Positions 1-8,541 are shown, counted from the stretch's first letter. The stretch: DNA of 64,000 nt from Novosphingobium malaysiense (GCF_000802225.1 NZ_JTDI01000001.1:806001-870000), one strand, 5' to 3'. Numbers and translations: made by a program. The notes: generated by a model not told the origin, from the letters alone.

Positions 1-210
1 GAAGTGCAGCAACTGACCTACTCGCTCGATCGTCGGCTCGGTGCCCGCGCCGGGTTCAAGCGCAACGAGCAAATGCTTTCCCTCAATCCGCGTTATGTCG
101 TCGCATTTCCGGGCAATGGCGTGACCGAACGGCTTGTGATCGATGCCAAGGCGCGCCGGATCACCGTGGTCGATCGTCGCGGCCTCTTGGGCACCTCTCC
201 CGGGTCCTGA
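1..210 (+). CDS. C-terminal end of a DUF2493-like (SLOG-fold) protein, partial
   Basis: The reading frame is open from the first base, so the 5' end lies outside the window; 69 residues are visible. The pattern FKRNEQML, then VVAFPGNGVTERLVIDAKA, then ITVVD matches the end of DUF2493 proteins as I remember them (FKRN.QML, FPG.G....L...A...GI.V). Those proteins have a Rossmann-like nucleotide-binding fold and are common on alphaproteobacterial plasmids; their function is not established. The stop is followed within 40 bases by the next small gene. The family call rests on the short motif only. Confidence 0.6.
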   Translation, partial: EVQQLTYSLDRRLGARAGFKRNEQMLSLNPRYVVAFPGNGVTERLVIDAKARRITVVDRRGLLGTSPGS

Positions 211-244
211 CGGGCCCATCATCATCTGCATTTGCATTGCGTGG

Positions 245-550
245 ATGTGCATTGGGCGCCGACCCGATTATAGACCGGTCATACAACTTGACGATCTGCT
301 GCAGCGCTACTTTGCCACCACGGACCTCACCGGGGTTGCCCCCGACACCTTTGCAGCCGGTATTGAACATTGCCGGGTCGATCTCGGCCTTGAGGAGGAC
401 CGGGGCAAGCGCTCTGCACTGTGGTCGTTCCAGCACATGTTCGGGTCCGCCCCCGATCTCGATGTGGCGTTCGAGAACGAGGAAGATCGGGAAGCAGCCC
501 GCAACTTCATGGATCTCCTGGCGGCATCGGAGGGCGAAGGGGTAAACTGA
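245..550 (+). CDS. Small acidic hypothetical protein
   Basis: About 101 residues, rich in Asp and Glu, with a protein-like second half (LDDLLQRYFATTDL, then IEHCRVDLGLEED, then NFMDLLAASE). I do not recognise a family. The ATG at 245 is the best in-frame start downstream of the preceding stop, but no strong ribosome-binding site is seen; a later start near the VIQLDDLL segment is possible. The frame also extends further upstream, overlapping the preceding gene, which I regard as non-coding. It lies in the block of plasmid-type small genes before ssb. Confidence 0.5.
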   Translation: MCIGRRPDYRPVIQLDDLLQRYFATTDLTGVAPDTFAAGIEHCRVDLGLEEDRGKRSALWSFQHMFGSAPDLDVAFENEEDREAARNFMDLLAASEGEGVN

Positions 551-777
551 TTGCAGCTGGGTCTTGGCACCGTCAGACCCACACCCGACACCCATCCGGC
601 TTTCTTCGCGAACAGTCCTGAATCAGGTCAGCTGAGGACAGCAACCCGTTCCTTTCCGGCCGTGTTGTCGCGCTTCGCGCGCCTGCCCGCACCACCCGTC
701 ATGAACAGGTTTCCCTTCGGCCCTTCAGGCCTCAGGTGCAGTCCTCCCATGCCCTGCTTCTTCTGGATGTTCGCAAG

Positions 778-794
778 CCGGAGATGGTCTCCGG
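778..794. promoter_or_regulatory. Perfect inverted repeat in the ssb leader
   Basis: CCGGAGA and TCTCCGG form a perfect 7-bp inverted repeat around TGG, ending 25 bases before the ssb start. The 269-base gap between the previous stop and ssb otherwise holds no recognisable gene. The hairpin could be an operator or a leader structure; there is no T-run, so it is not a typical terminator. Confidence 0.35.
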
Positions 795-819
795 TTTGAG
801 GAACTGAAGGAATATCATC

Positions 820-1218
820 ATGACCAATATCGCAATCCTCACCGGCCGCATCGCCCGCGATCCCGACACCCGCGAGACCAAGGGCGGCACCAATGTCGCC
901 GGGATCACCGTCGTCACCGATCGCCCTGCACGCGACAAGGACGGCAAGACCTACAAGGATGAGAACGGCTACACCGCCAAGGAAAGCGAGTTCCACCGGG
1001 TGACCTGCTTCAATGGCCTTGCGAAGACCGTCGGCCAGTACTGCTCAAAGGGCCAGCTGGTCAGCGTCCAGGGCCGCATCCACTACACCCAGTGGGAGGA
1101 CAAGGACGGGGTCACGCGCTACGGCACCGAGATCCTCGCCGACAAGGTCGACTTCCTCTCCCGCGGCAACGGGTCGAGCGACGACAACGACAACACCGGC
1201 GCTCCCGATATCGACTGA
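820..1218 (+). CDS. ssb: Single-stranded DNA-binding protein
   Basis: This 132-residue protein is an OB-fold SSB. It starts with TNIAILTGRIARDPDTRETKGG, the usual first strand and loop, followed by the ESEFHRVTCFNGLAKTVGQYCSKGQLVSVQGRI core and a GTEILADKVDFL strand. SSB coats single-stranded DNA; on conjugative elements it protects the transferred strand in the recipient. The C-terminal tail is short and acidic but ends PDID, without the DxPF tip that chromosomal SSBs use to recruit partners. An AAGGA-type site lies upstream of the ATG. A strong hairpin terminator follows. Confidence 0.93.
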   Translation: MTNIAILTGRIARDPDTRETKGGTNVAGITVVTDRPARDKDGKTYKDENGYTAKESEFHRVTCFNGLAKTVGQYCSKGQLVSVQGRIHYTQWEDKDGVTRYGTEILADKVDFLSRGNGSSDDNDNTGAPDID

Positions 1219-1243
1219 GATCGATCCCGGTCGTGCCCCCTAC

Positions 1244-1280
1244 GAAGAGGCTCTGCCGCAAGCGGCAGGGCCTCTTCTTC
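1244..1280 (+). terminator. Rho-independent terminator after ssb
   Basis: A GAAGAGGC...CTGCCG arm pairs with CGGCAG...GCCTCTTC around a short AAG-type loop and is followed by a pyrimidine-rich TTCTTCTG tract. It sits between the convergent ssb (plus) and the small minus-strand gene that ends at 1286, so it may stop transcription from both sides. Confidence 0.8.
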
Positions 1281-1285
1281 TGTGC

Positions 1286-1552
1286 TTACTGGGTTCCCGG
1301 CTCTGCATTCGAAGCACGGGTTGAACCGCGCCCCGTCAGTTTCTCGATCGCGGCATCCTCGCCGAGTTTCCCGAGTTCTTCGGCAACCTTCCTCAGGCCC
1401 TTCTTCGAGAAGCTTTCAAGGCCGCTTCCCAGGATGATTTCGCCGAGTTCCTTGGCCGCTTGTACTTCGAGCTCGCGCTGTTTGGCGTCGAGCGCCTCGC
1501 GGTCCGCTTCGAGCTTTTGCAGGGCTGCAATCGCGCTCCTGTTTCGGGGCAT
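1286..1552 (-). CDS. Small coiled-coil-like plasmid protein (DUF6437-like)
   Basis: An 88-residue protein that begins MPRNRSAIAALQKLEADREALDAK and continues with a Leu/Glu/Lys-rich helix, then LGSGLESFSKKGLRKVAEELGKLGED. The pattern resembles the small DUF6437 proteins of sphingomonad plasmids; I cannot confirm the family here. The first half should form a coiled coil. An in-frame extension upstream exists, but the ATG at 1552 is preceded by AAAAGGACA, a good ribosome-binding site. It converges on ssb and is transcribed away from the hairpin-rich spacer. The function is unknown. Confidence 0.72.
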   Translation of the reverse strand: MPRNRSAIAALQKLEADREALDAKQRELEVQAAKELGEIILGSGLESFSKKGLRKVAEELGKLGEDAAIEKLTGRGSTRASNAEPGTQ

Positions 1553-1742
1553 GTTACTTGTCCTTTTATCTCCCTCGGATCTGCTCCCCGGTTGATTCCA
1601 TGCGCGCGTCACTGGGGTGTAGGAAAGACAATTCGCACCCAGCAGGCGTTCGATACTGTGGCAGAGGTGGAGGGTCCTGGCTCACGGTTCTCCCAGCATG
1701 ATGGCCTTGCGCCTCCCGCCTCAAGGACGGCGGGGCCCCACC

Positions 1743-1783
1743 ATTTTGCCCGCTACCGGATTGCATCCGGCAGCGAACAAAAT
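1743..1783 (-). repeat. 41-bp near-perfect palindrome
   Basis: The arms begin ATTTTG and end CAAAAT, with CCGGAT and ATCCGG flanking the TGC centre. Only three of the 19 arm pairs are not Watson-Crick on the plus strand (two C/A and one A/C). On a minus-strand transcript all three become G-U wobbles, so that RNA could form an uninterrupted 19-bp stem. This asymmetry points to an RNA made from the minus strand, in the leader of the gene starting at 1552. No U-run follows. Confidence 0.6.
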
Positions 1784-1864
1784 CGTTACCCCCACCGCCG
1801 CTATCGCGGTCGCCCATTCGGGCGATCCCTGACCCGGGATGCACAAGACCATCGCGCACTCTTC

Positions 1865-1881
1865 CTGTCGTCTCACGACAG
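1865..1881 (+). promoter_or_regulatory. Hairpin just upstream of a ribosome-binding site
   Basis: CTGTCGT and ACGACAG form a perfect 7-bp stem with a 3-base loop, ending five bases before the AGGAGG ribosome-binding site at 1887-1892 of the gene that starts at 1899. The position suits control of translation or protein binding, but that is inference. Confidence 0.4.
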
Positions 1882-1898
1882 AAATCAGGAGGATTATC

Positions 1899-2120
1899 AT
1901 GGCCTATTCAATGCATTGCGCCCTTCCGTCCCGGAGCTATTTCGAGGCTCTGGAAACAGCCGAGAAGAGAGCGTTGCACAGCTTCTTCGATCAGCACGTT
2001 ATCGAGGATGACGAGCTCGGGTATTTTGCCCTCGACGAGGGTGACTACAACATATTGCCAGCACATCTCGCAGCGCGGGTGGTCCACACGGTCCACGGCG
2101 GCTTGCTCGACGAGTTCTGA
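1899..2120 (+). CDS. Small hypothetical protein
   Basis: A 73-residue acidic protein (SYFEALETAEKRALHSFFDQH, then EDDELGYFALDEGDYN). I do not recognise a family. The start is well supported: AGGAGG lies seven bases before the ATG. The frame extends further upstream through the hairpin region, but those codons look non-coding. It is followed by a strong terminator, so it is probably a single-gene transcript from the hairpin-rich spacer. Confidence 0.68.
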   Translation: MAYSMHCALPSRSYFEALETAEKRALHSFFDQHVIEDDELGYFALDEGDYNILPAHLAARVVHTVHGGLLDEF

Positions 2121-2130
2121 GACTACCGAC

Positions 2131-2166
2131 AGGGCGGGAACCGGGAACGGTTCCTGCCCTTTTTTC
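2131..2166 (+). terminator. Rho-independent terminator
   Basis: GGGCGGGAACCG pairs with CGGTTCCTGCCC (one G-T mismatch) around a GGAA loop and is followed immediately by a run of six T residues. It ends the transcript of the gene stopping at 2120. Confidence 0.88.
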
Positions 2167-2850
2167 TCGTTCGCCGGCTAGTCCAATCAAGCACAAGAAA
2201 CCGGTTTGGTCAGTTGCTCTGACGGCCGCCCACCGCAATGCGGCGGCGCCCGATAAATGGAGCGGGGCTGTGGACGCACTCTGTCCCGCGCATCTTTCGA
2301 TGCGCTCCTGAGGGTGCGGCGTAATTTGTTCTTGGGCCCCGCGTGCACTTGCGAACCGGCATCGGGTCGGGCGGCGGGAAGCTAGGGCACGCGACATGCC
2401 CCGCTTGCCTTGCTTCCCACGCACCCTTGGCCGCTGCCTTCTTCGCAGGTGCTGTATTTGGATGGAGGCGTCGAAATGTTTTCTATCTGCATGCGATCAG
2501 CTGCCAGGCCTGGATGCTCGCGCTCCAACATGGAGGTCGGGAAAGGTCGTCCTTGATCAATCCCCTTACTGCCTGGACCACCTCGCGCGCCTGGGAACAA
2601 GGGAGCACACCCTACCCCGCGATTTCGGGATTTAGCTCTCTGTTATTGCTGAAGAATGTGGTTTTGGGCGAAATCAACCCGTCTGCGAGTAGAGCGGCTT
2701 TGCGCTGATCCGCAGACAACTCACATCTCTTTACCACACTGAAATATTGTCTGAATCTTTCGATTGACTGCGAGTTGTTCACGATTTATTCTCATCATAA
2801 CCTTCCGCAAGGTGAGCCAGGTTCCGTCGGCCCGACAAGGAACCTGCTTC
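2167..2850. other. Gene-free region before the relaxosome genes; candidate oriT
   Basis: About 680 bases with no frame that looks like a gene. They sit directly before a small putative DNA-binding protein, traD and traI, which is where oriT is often found. Visible structures are a GCCGCC/GGCGGC repeat (2225-2247), a perfect GCGCATC/GATGCGC hairpin with a TTTC loop (2288-2305), CCTT/AAGG (2801-2812), and CAGGTTCC/GGAACCTG 13 bases apart (2818-2846). The part at about 2700-2800 is AT-richer than its surroundings. No nic consensus was recognised. Confidence 0.4.
2818..2846. promoter_or_regulatory. Inverted repeat directly before the traD operon
   Basis: CAGGTTCC and GGAACCTG are perfect 8-bp arms separated by 13 bases; the second arm ends four bases before the ATG at 2851. 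The spacing suits a dimeric regulator or a relaxosome protein. It could be the operator of the small gene that follows. Confidence 0.45.
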
Positions 2851-3183
2851 ATGACCCGACAAGATCGGCTTCAGACATTCGTATCTCTCTCCGTTGGTAA
2901 CTGGGTTCGCCAGTGTGCCGCGGACCAGGGCGTCAGTGTCAGCGTCTTTATTCGTGACCTCATCGTCGCAGCGTGGCAGCGCGATAACGAGGCGAAGGAC
3001 CGGCCCGCAGGGCTCGATCCCGCGCGCCAGGCTATCTTCATTTCGGTAGCGCTCGATGCGCTTCTTGCCAGCCATTCCGACGCGAGTCTGCGCGACCGTA
3101 CTCACGAGGCATACCGGCGACGCCTCGAGCGTCTTGGCCTCCCCGTCAACGCAAACATGGGAGGCCAGTCCCATGAAGCATAA
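2851..3183 (+). CDS. Putative relaxosome accessory / DNA-binding protein
   Basis: A 110-residue protein. The segment RLQTFVSLSVGNWVRQCAAD followed by GVSVSVFIRDLIVAAW has the strand-helix-helix rhythm of ribbon-helix-helix proteins such as TraY and other accessory factors that bind oriT. The rest is basic and helical. Its last 11 bases overlap the start of traD, so the two are translated together, which supports a role in DNA processing. The ATG at 2851 was chosen because the upstream extension crosses the inverted repeat. The family assignment is by pattern only. Confidence 0.55.
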   Translation: MTRQDRLQTFVSLSVGNWVRQCAADQGVSVSVFIRDLIVAAWQRDNEAKDRPAGLDPARQAIFISVALDALLASHSDASLRDRTHEAYRRRLERLGLPVNANMGGQSHEA

Positions 3184-5485
3184 TCTCCTGAACTTCACCC
3201 GCGGGAGCCAGCTGCTCGGCCACTTCGGTTTCATGTTTGCAGCCGGCCTGAAGGGCCCTTTGATTATCACCGGCCTGGTTGCCGTCGGCACCTGCTATTG
3301 GGAAGTGCGGTCGGCTCTGAGTGATCACCAGATCTACCTGGTCTGGATGCATATCTACGCCAGTCTCTATGCCTTCATGGAGTTCGATCCGGCCAAACTG
3401 GTCAACCTTGAATTGCTTGACGGCGAAAGGGTCGGCCTCCCCTTTGCCATCGTTCGCGAGTTCCCGCCGATGCGCGAGGCGGTCGAGGCGTTTCGATCGG
3501 CAGTGAAGCAGGGATTGCTCGTCTCGGCGGTGCTGCTGATCCCGGCCTTCGTGTTCTTCTGGTGGTTTGCCGAGCGCTTTGGCGGTCGGTCGAAGGAGCG
3601 CAAGCACGAGCGCGGCGCAATGCTTGTTTCGCTCGACGAACTCGAAGAAGAAATCGAGCGTCACAACAAGGCATTCCGGGCCGAGGAACTTGGACGCAAA
3701 TTCGGCTGGAAGTGGCGGCTTGCGAGCTCGTCAGCGCTTGCGGAAGCGGGCCACTACCAACCCGCACATCTCGCCGGTGTAAGCTGGCCGTGGCGGCTCG
3801 AGCAGAGCCACGCCATGCTCATCGGTACGACCGGAACCGGCAAGACCGTGGCGCTCACCGAACTTGTTGCCGAAGCGCGTGAACGCGGCCAGCGCGCGGT
3901 CATTTTCGACCTCACAGGGGCATTCATTGAAGCCTTCTACGATCCCGCGCGCGACATCATTCTCAATCCTGTCGATGTTCGGTGTCCGCTATGGAGCGTG
4001 TTCAACGACTGCACGACGGAAGCCGAGTTTCACGCCGCTGCCGAGGCGCTCGTGCCCCATGACGGGGGTGGTTCAGAACAATTCTGGGTGCTTGCGGCGC
4101 GCATGCTGTTTGTCGAGATGTGTCTCCATCTTGCCCGTGCCGGCATGGCAACCAACGAGGCTTTGGCTCGGCGGCTGATGACCGCTGACCTGTCCGAAGT
4201 GCATAAGCTGATGCGCGGTACCATGGCCGATCCGCTGACCGCTCCGGAGGCGGCCCGCATGGCGGAATCGATCCGCGCGGTGTTCAATGCGAATGCGAAA
4301 GTGCTCAAGCTCTTGCCCTCATCCGGACCGCGCTTTTCGGTCCGCGACTGGGTCAAAGGCGACTGCCAGGCGGGCTCGATCCTGTTCCTCTCTGCCCGCT
4401 ATGTCGACATGAGCATCTCCTCGCAGTTGCTGACGCTGTGGCTCGACACGGCGATGAATACGCTGATGACGCTCGAGCGCACACAGAACCTGCGGATGTG
4501 GTTTCTGATCGACGAACTCGGCGCCCTTCACCGACTACCGGCCCTCGAGAAGGGCCTGCAAACCGCGCGCAACTTCGGCGGTGCGATCGTCACCGGGGTG
4601 CATGCGTTTGCCAAGCTCAAGGAAGTCTACGGCGAGAACATGGCCATGACACTGTCCTCGCTTGCGCGAACCAAGCTTATCCTGGCGACGGCTGATCGAG
4701 AGACAGCGACCTGGTGCTCTGATTTCATCGGCCACCGCCAGGTGCGCGACATGGAAGAAGGTTACAGCTACGGGTACAACAATGCGCGCGACGCAGTCAG
4801 CCTGACACCCCGGCGGCAGATCGAGCCGTTGCTCCTGCCCGACCAGTTCATGAACCTTCCGCGATTGTCGGCCTACATCAAGTTTCCTGACGGATTCCCC
4901 GCTGCGCCGGTTTCGCTCATTCCGCGTACGCGTGGCCGTATTGCCGAAGGTTTCATCGGCCGCGAGAAACCACTCATAAAGCCTGGCCAGGGTCCTGCGG
5001 CAACGACTCTCCGAGCAAAACCGGGTTCCAAACCGAATGACGAGCATCCCGCTTCGAACGATGACGGTGCTGGTAAGCCTGTCGATTCAAAGCAGCTCAA
5101 ACTCGACCTGGAGGGGCAGCGCCGTGTCGCCGATGAACCGCAGGATCGACAGGAGCCTGTGCCGCTTGAAAAGCTGAACGCAGGGCGCGCTGCTGGTGAT
5201 CTTGGTGCCGAAACCCGCTCCGATGCTCATCGGGATGCGGGGCCATCGCTACCTCTCGCCGCTGTGCAAACCGGCGAGGATGCACCAGCAATGGGCGCGG
5301 AAAAGCATCCGTCCGAACCAGGGGCCGCCGGCGATGAGGCGGGTGGAAAGGGCGGTTCGACGCCCCAAGCTCGCGCGGTGACCAGTGGGCACCAATCTCT
5401 CACGCCGGTCGAGAAAGACCTGCGTGAAGGTGCGGTCGCAGATCCTCCGGAAAAGGATTTCGGCGAGTTCGAGCCCGACATGTGA
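3173..5485 (+). CDS. traD: Type IV coupling protein TraD
   Basis: A 770-residue inner-membrane ATPase that links the relaxosome to the type IV secretion channel. Two hydrophobic segments lie near residues 19-42 and 112-132. They are followed by a Walker A motif GTTGTGKT (about 218-225), a Walker B segment MWFLIDELGAL, and the conserved stretch after it (LPALEKGLQTARNFGG). The C-terminal 200 residues are polar and low-complexity, as in TraD proteins that use a tail to contact the relaxosome. The start at 3173 overlaps the preceding gene and avoids a longer, unlikely N-terminus. TraI follows 59 bases downstream. Confidence 0.93.
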   Translation: MKHNLLNFTRGSQLLGHFGFMFAAGLKGPLIITGLVAVGTCYWEVRSALSDHQIYLVWMHIYASLYAFMEFDPAKLVNLELLDGERVGLPFAIVREFPPMREAVEAFRSAVKQGLLVSAVLLIPAFVFFWWFAERFGGRSKERKHERGAMLVSLDELEEEIERHNKAFRAEELGRKFGWKWRLASSSALAEAGHYQPAHLAGVSWPWRLEQSHAMLIGTTGTGKTVALTELVAEARERGQRAVIFDLTGAFIEAFYDPARDIILNPVDVRCPLWSVFNDCTTEAEFHAAAEALVPHDGGGSEQFWVLAARMLFVEMCLHLARAGMATNEALARRLMTADLSEVHKLMRGTMADPLTAPEAARMAESIRAVFNANAKVLKLLPSSGPRFSVRDWVKGDCQAGSILFLSARYVDMSISSQLLTLWLDTAMNTLMTLERTQNLRMWFLIDELGALHRLPALEKGLQTARNFGGAIVTGVHAFAKLKEVYGENMAMTLSSLARTKLILATADRETATWCSDFIGHRQVRDMEEGYSYGYNNARDAVSLTPRRQIEPLLLPDQFMNLPRLSAYIKFPDGFPAAPVSLIPRTRGRIAEGFIGREKPLIKPGQGPAATTLRAKPGSKPNDEHPASNDDGAGKPVDSKQLKLDLEGQRRVADEPQDRQEPVPLEKLNAGRAAGDLGAETRSDAHRDAGPSLPLAAVQTGEDAPAMGAEKHPSEPGAAGDEAGGKGGSTPQARAVTSGHQSLTPVEKDLREGAVADPPEKDFGEFEPDM

Positions 5486-5544
5486 AGAACAAATGGGAAG
5501 GGATTACCCGGCCGCGAGGGGAGCCGTGACAAGGACCAGGCAGA

Positions 5545-8469
5545 ATGCTTTCCGTCGCCAATGTGCGCTCCCCTTCGGCTGCTGCGAGCTATTTCGCGGC
5601 AGACAATTACTACACCGGCGCCGATGCCGATCGTTCCGGAACCTGGGTCGGGAAGGGAGCGGAACGACTTGGCCTTGAGGGGCGGGTCAGCGCTGAGCAG
5701 TTCGATGCCTTGCTGCGGGGAGAACTTCCCGGTGGTATCCGGGTCGGCAACGCGGGCCAGGCCCACAGGCCGGGAACCGACCTTACATTCTCACTCCCGA
5801 AAAGCTGGTCGCTGCTCGCGCTGGTGGGCGGCGACCAGCGGATTATCGATGCCTATCGCGAGGCCGCCATCGAGACCTTGCGCTGGGCAGAAAAGAACGC
5901 GGCGCAGACCCGGATGGGCAGTCAGGCTGGTTACGGGAAGGTCGCGACAGATAACCTGACGATTGGTCTTTTCCAGCACGACACCAACCGCAACCAGGAG
6001 CCGAACCTGCATTTTCACGCGGTCGTGGCGAATGTCACGCAAGGCAGCGACGGAAAGTGGCGCGCGCTTCGCAATGACAAACTTTGGTCGTTCAACACGC
6101 TGCTCAACTCGATGACCATGGCTCGCTTTCGTCTGGCGGTCGAGAAAATGGGCTACGAGGCCGGGCCGGTTGGAAAGCATGGCAACTTCGAAGCAGCGGG
6201 CATTGCCCGCCAGCAGGTGATGGCCTTTTCGACGCGGCGCGAAGAAGTCCTCGACGCGGTACGCCAGCTGGGGGAGAACACTCCGAAAACCCGCGACATT
6301 GCTGTCCTCGATACAAGGAAAAGCAAGGCGCCCGTCAGGGACCGGGAAGGCCTTCTCGATGGGTGGCGGCAGAAAGCCCGGGAAGTCGGAATTGACCTTG
6401 CCGGTCTGATCGATGCGTCGCAGATGCGGGCTGCAACGAAGGACATTCCCAGCTCGAAAGAAGGGAGCCTTCTGCAGCGCGGAATTGCGAAGCTGAGAGA
6501 GTTCGCGCAGCGGATCAAAGGCGATCCGGCCGATCCACTGATCCCTGCCCATGTCCTCAAGCAGGATGCACCGACCATCGCGGCCGCACAGGCCGTGGCC
6601 TCTGCGGTACGCCATCTCTCGCAGCGCGAGGCAGCCTTCCCGCGTGAGGGATTGCTGAAGGCTGCGCTCGATTTTGGGCTTCCGACGACGGTCGACCACA
6701 TCGAAACCCGTGTGAACGCACTCGTCAGAAGCGGTGCACTCGAGCCCGGCAAAGGCGAGCACAAAGGCTGGCTGGCGAGCCGGGAGGCGCTAGACCTTGA
6801 AAGCACCATTCTCGCGAATGTCGACCAGGGACAAGGTGCGGTGTTGCCCATTCTGGATCGACCGGACGCCGCAGAACGGGTTCAGGCTGTTGCGGCGCTC
6901 AACCACGGAATTTCGCTCAACGAAGGGCAGGAGAATGCGGCGAGCCTTGTCCTTTCGTCGCGTGACAGGATCGTAGCGATCCAGGGCATAGCCGGGGCGG
7001 GCAAAAGCAGCGTGATGAAGCCGGTCGCCCAGCTGCTCCGCGAGGAAGGCAAGCAGGTGCTGGGGCTCGCCGTGCAGAACACGCTCGTCCAGATGCTCGA
7101 GCGCGACACCGGCATCCGTTCGATGACCATCGCCCGCTTTCTCGCCCAATGGGGCAGGCTTCTGCACGAGCCGGGAAATGCCTCCCTGCTTGGCGAGGCT
7201 CGGAGCGCGCTCGCAGACCATGTCCTGGTGCTCGACGAGGCGTCGATGGTGTCGAACGACGACAAGGCCAAGCTGGTACGGCTGGCGAACCTTGCCGAAG
7301 TCCACCGCCTTGTTCTCGTCGGCGACAAGCGACAGCTAGGCGCCGTCGATGCCGGTAAGCCCTTCGACCTCGTCCAGCAGGCCGGGATCGAGCGCGCCAA
7401 CATGGATGTGAATTTGCGCGGCCGCGATCCCGTCCTGCGGCGAGCCCAGGCCGCCGCGCAGGAGGGACGCATCGACGATGCGCTCCGGGCTCTTGCTCCT
7501 TCAACCATCGAGGCACGCGGCGACAGTGCGATTGTTGCTGCCGAAAACTGGCTTTCGCTCAGCCCGGCGGATCGGGATCGGACGTCGATCTACGCGTCGG
7601 GACGGGCCTTACGTTCTGCGGTCAACGAGGCTGTCCAGCGCGGACTCAAGGCCAATGGCGAGCTCGGCCCACGATCGGGCCGGCTGACCGTTCATTCGCG
7701 GGTGAATGTGACACACGAGGAGCTACGATATCTTCGCACATACCAGCCGGGCATGGTCCTCAACTTTCGCTCGCGCGACAGCACCCAGAAACTCTCCAAG
7801 GGTGACTACACAGTCAAGACCATTGACGAGGCGCGCAGGCAGCTCGTGCTTGAGGACAGCAAGGGGCGGCTTCGCAAGTTCAATCCTGCGCGTTTACGCC
7901 CAGGCGCAGACGATAGCCGCCTGTCGCTCTTCGAACGCAAGCCGCTGTCCATCATCGAGGGTGACAAGATCCGTTGGACCGACAACGACCACAAGCGCGG
8001 GCTGTTCAACGCCGACCACGCCAGAATCGTGGCTATCGACACAAAGAGCGTCTTGGTGGAGACGTCCGGGGGCCAGGAGCTCCGCCTGGGCCGCGGCGAC
8101 CCCATGCTCAAGCGCATGGACCTCGCCTATGCCCTCAATGCGCATATGGCGCAGGGACTGACCTCTGATCGCGGGATCGCGGTGATGGACAGCCGCGAAC
8201 GCAATCTCGCCAATCGGCAGACCTTTCTGGTCACGGTCACACGGCTTAGGGACGGCCTTACGCTGATTGCAGATAATGCCGAGAAACTTGGCCGGGCCAT
8301 CAAGTCCAACAGCGGCGAAAAAGCGTCGGCCCTTGAAGTAACGCAAAGGCTCGAGGCGGCAGCTGCCAAGGGCCTTTCACAAGACAAGGATGTTGGCAGC
8401 GCTTCGCCTGCAAGTGACAAGCCCGAACTCACAAAGGAAAGGGTAAAGCCTTTCGAAATCGGCATTTGA
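5545..8469 (+). CDS. traI: MobF-family conjugative relaxase/helicase (TraI/TrwC type)
   Basis: A 974-residue relaxase, the size of TrwC and much shorter than F TraI. The N-terminal TrwC domain has candidate catalytic tyrosines at 16 and 22-23 (SYFAADNYYTG), HRPGTDLTFSLPKSWS, and the metal-binding histidines H145, H156 and H158 (LHFH). It nicks oriT and stays bound to the 5' end. The second half is a RecD-like helicase with Walker A GIAGAGKS (about 481-488) and the Walker B-type VLDEASM near residue 562. It follows traD in the same transcript. Confidence 0.93.
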   Translation: MLSVANVRSPSAAASYFAADNYYTGADADRSGTWVGKGAERLGLEGRVSAEQFDALLRGELPGGIRVGNAGQAHRPGTDLTFSLPKSWSLLALVGGDQRIIDAYREAAIETLRWAEKNAAQTRMGSQAGYGKVATDNLTIGLFQHDTNRNQEPNLHFHAVVANVTQGSDGKWRALRNDKLWSFNTLLNSMTMARFRLAVEKMGYEAGPVGKHGNFEAAGIARQQVMAFSTRREEVLDAVRQLGENTPKTRDIAVLDTRKSKAPVRDREGLLDGWRQKAREVGIDLAGLIDASQMRAATKDIPSSKEGSLLQRGIAKLREFAQRIKGDPADPLIPAHVLKQDAPTIAAAQAVASAVRHLSQREAAFPREGLLKAALDFGLPTTVDHIETRVNALVRSGALEPGKGEHKGWLASREALDLESTILANVDQGQGAVLPILDRPDAAERVQAVAALNHGISLNEGQENAASLVLSSRDRIVAIQGIAGAGKSSVMKPVAQLLREEGKQVLGLAVQNTLVQMLERDTGIRSMTIARFLAQWGRLLHEPGNASLLGEARSALADHVLVLDEASMVSNDDKAKLVRLANLAEVHRLVLVGDKRQLGAVDAGKPFDLVQQAGIERANMDVNLRGRDPVLRRAQAAAQEGRIDDALRALAPSTIEARGDSAIVAAENWLSLSPADRDRTSIYASGRALRSAVNEAVQRGLKANGELGPRSGRLTVHSRVNVTHEELRYLRTYQPGMVLNFRSRDSTQKLSKGDYTVKTIDEARRQLVLEDSKGRLRKFNPARLRPGADDSRLSLFERKPLSIIEGDKIRWTDNDHKRGLFNADHARIVAIDTKSVLVETSGGQELRLGRGDPMLKRMDLAYALNAHMAQGLTSDRGIAVMDSRERNLANRQTFLVTVTRLRDGLTLIADNAEKLGRAIKSNSGEKASALEVTQRLEAAAAKGLSQDKDVGSASPASDKPELTKERVKPFEIGI

Positions 8470-8541
8470 TCACCGACAGCCTGGACGATTTCAGCGTTAC
8501 CAGGCACGATGCCTGTTCGAACGAATTGCGGAGCGTTGCCG

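Larger units (their letters stand above)
1553..1898. other. Divergent intergenic region with a run of hairpins
   Basis: No convincing gene lies in this 346-base spacer between two divergently transcribed small genes. It is packed with inverted repeats. The largest is at 1743-1783, two 19-base arms around TGC with 16 of 19 positions complementary. Others are CCGC/GCGG at 1798-1809, TCGCCC/GGGCGA at 1810-1825, ATCCC/GGGAT just after it, and CTGTCGT/ACGACAG at 1865-1881. Both promoters must lie here. The spacing suggests regulation or a replication/transfer function rather than chance. Confidence 0.6.

Noticed and set aside
2343..2708. Open frames of 70-120 codons in the gene-free stretch before the relaxosome genes
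   Set aside because: Composition is erratic, starts lack ribosome-binding sites, and frames on both strands overlap each other. Treated as non-coding.
5791..6851. Minus-strand frames of up to 323 codons inside traI
   Set aside because: They are antisense shadows of the relaxase and carry no domain.
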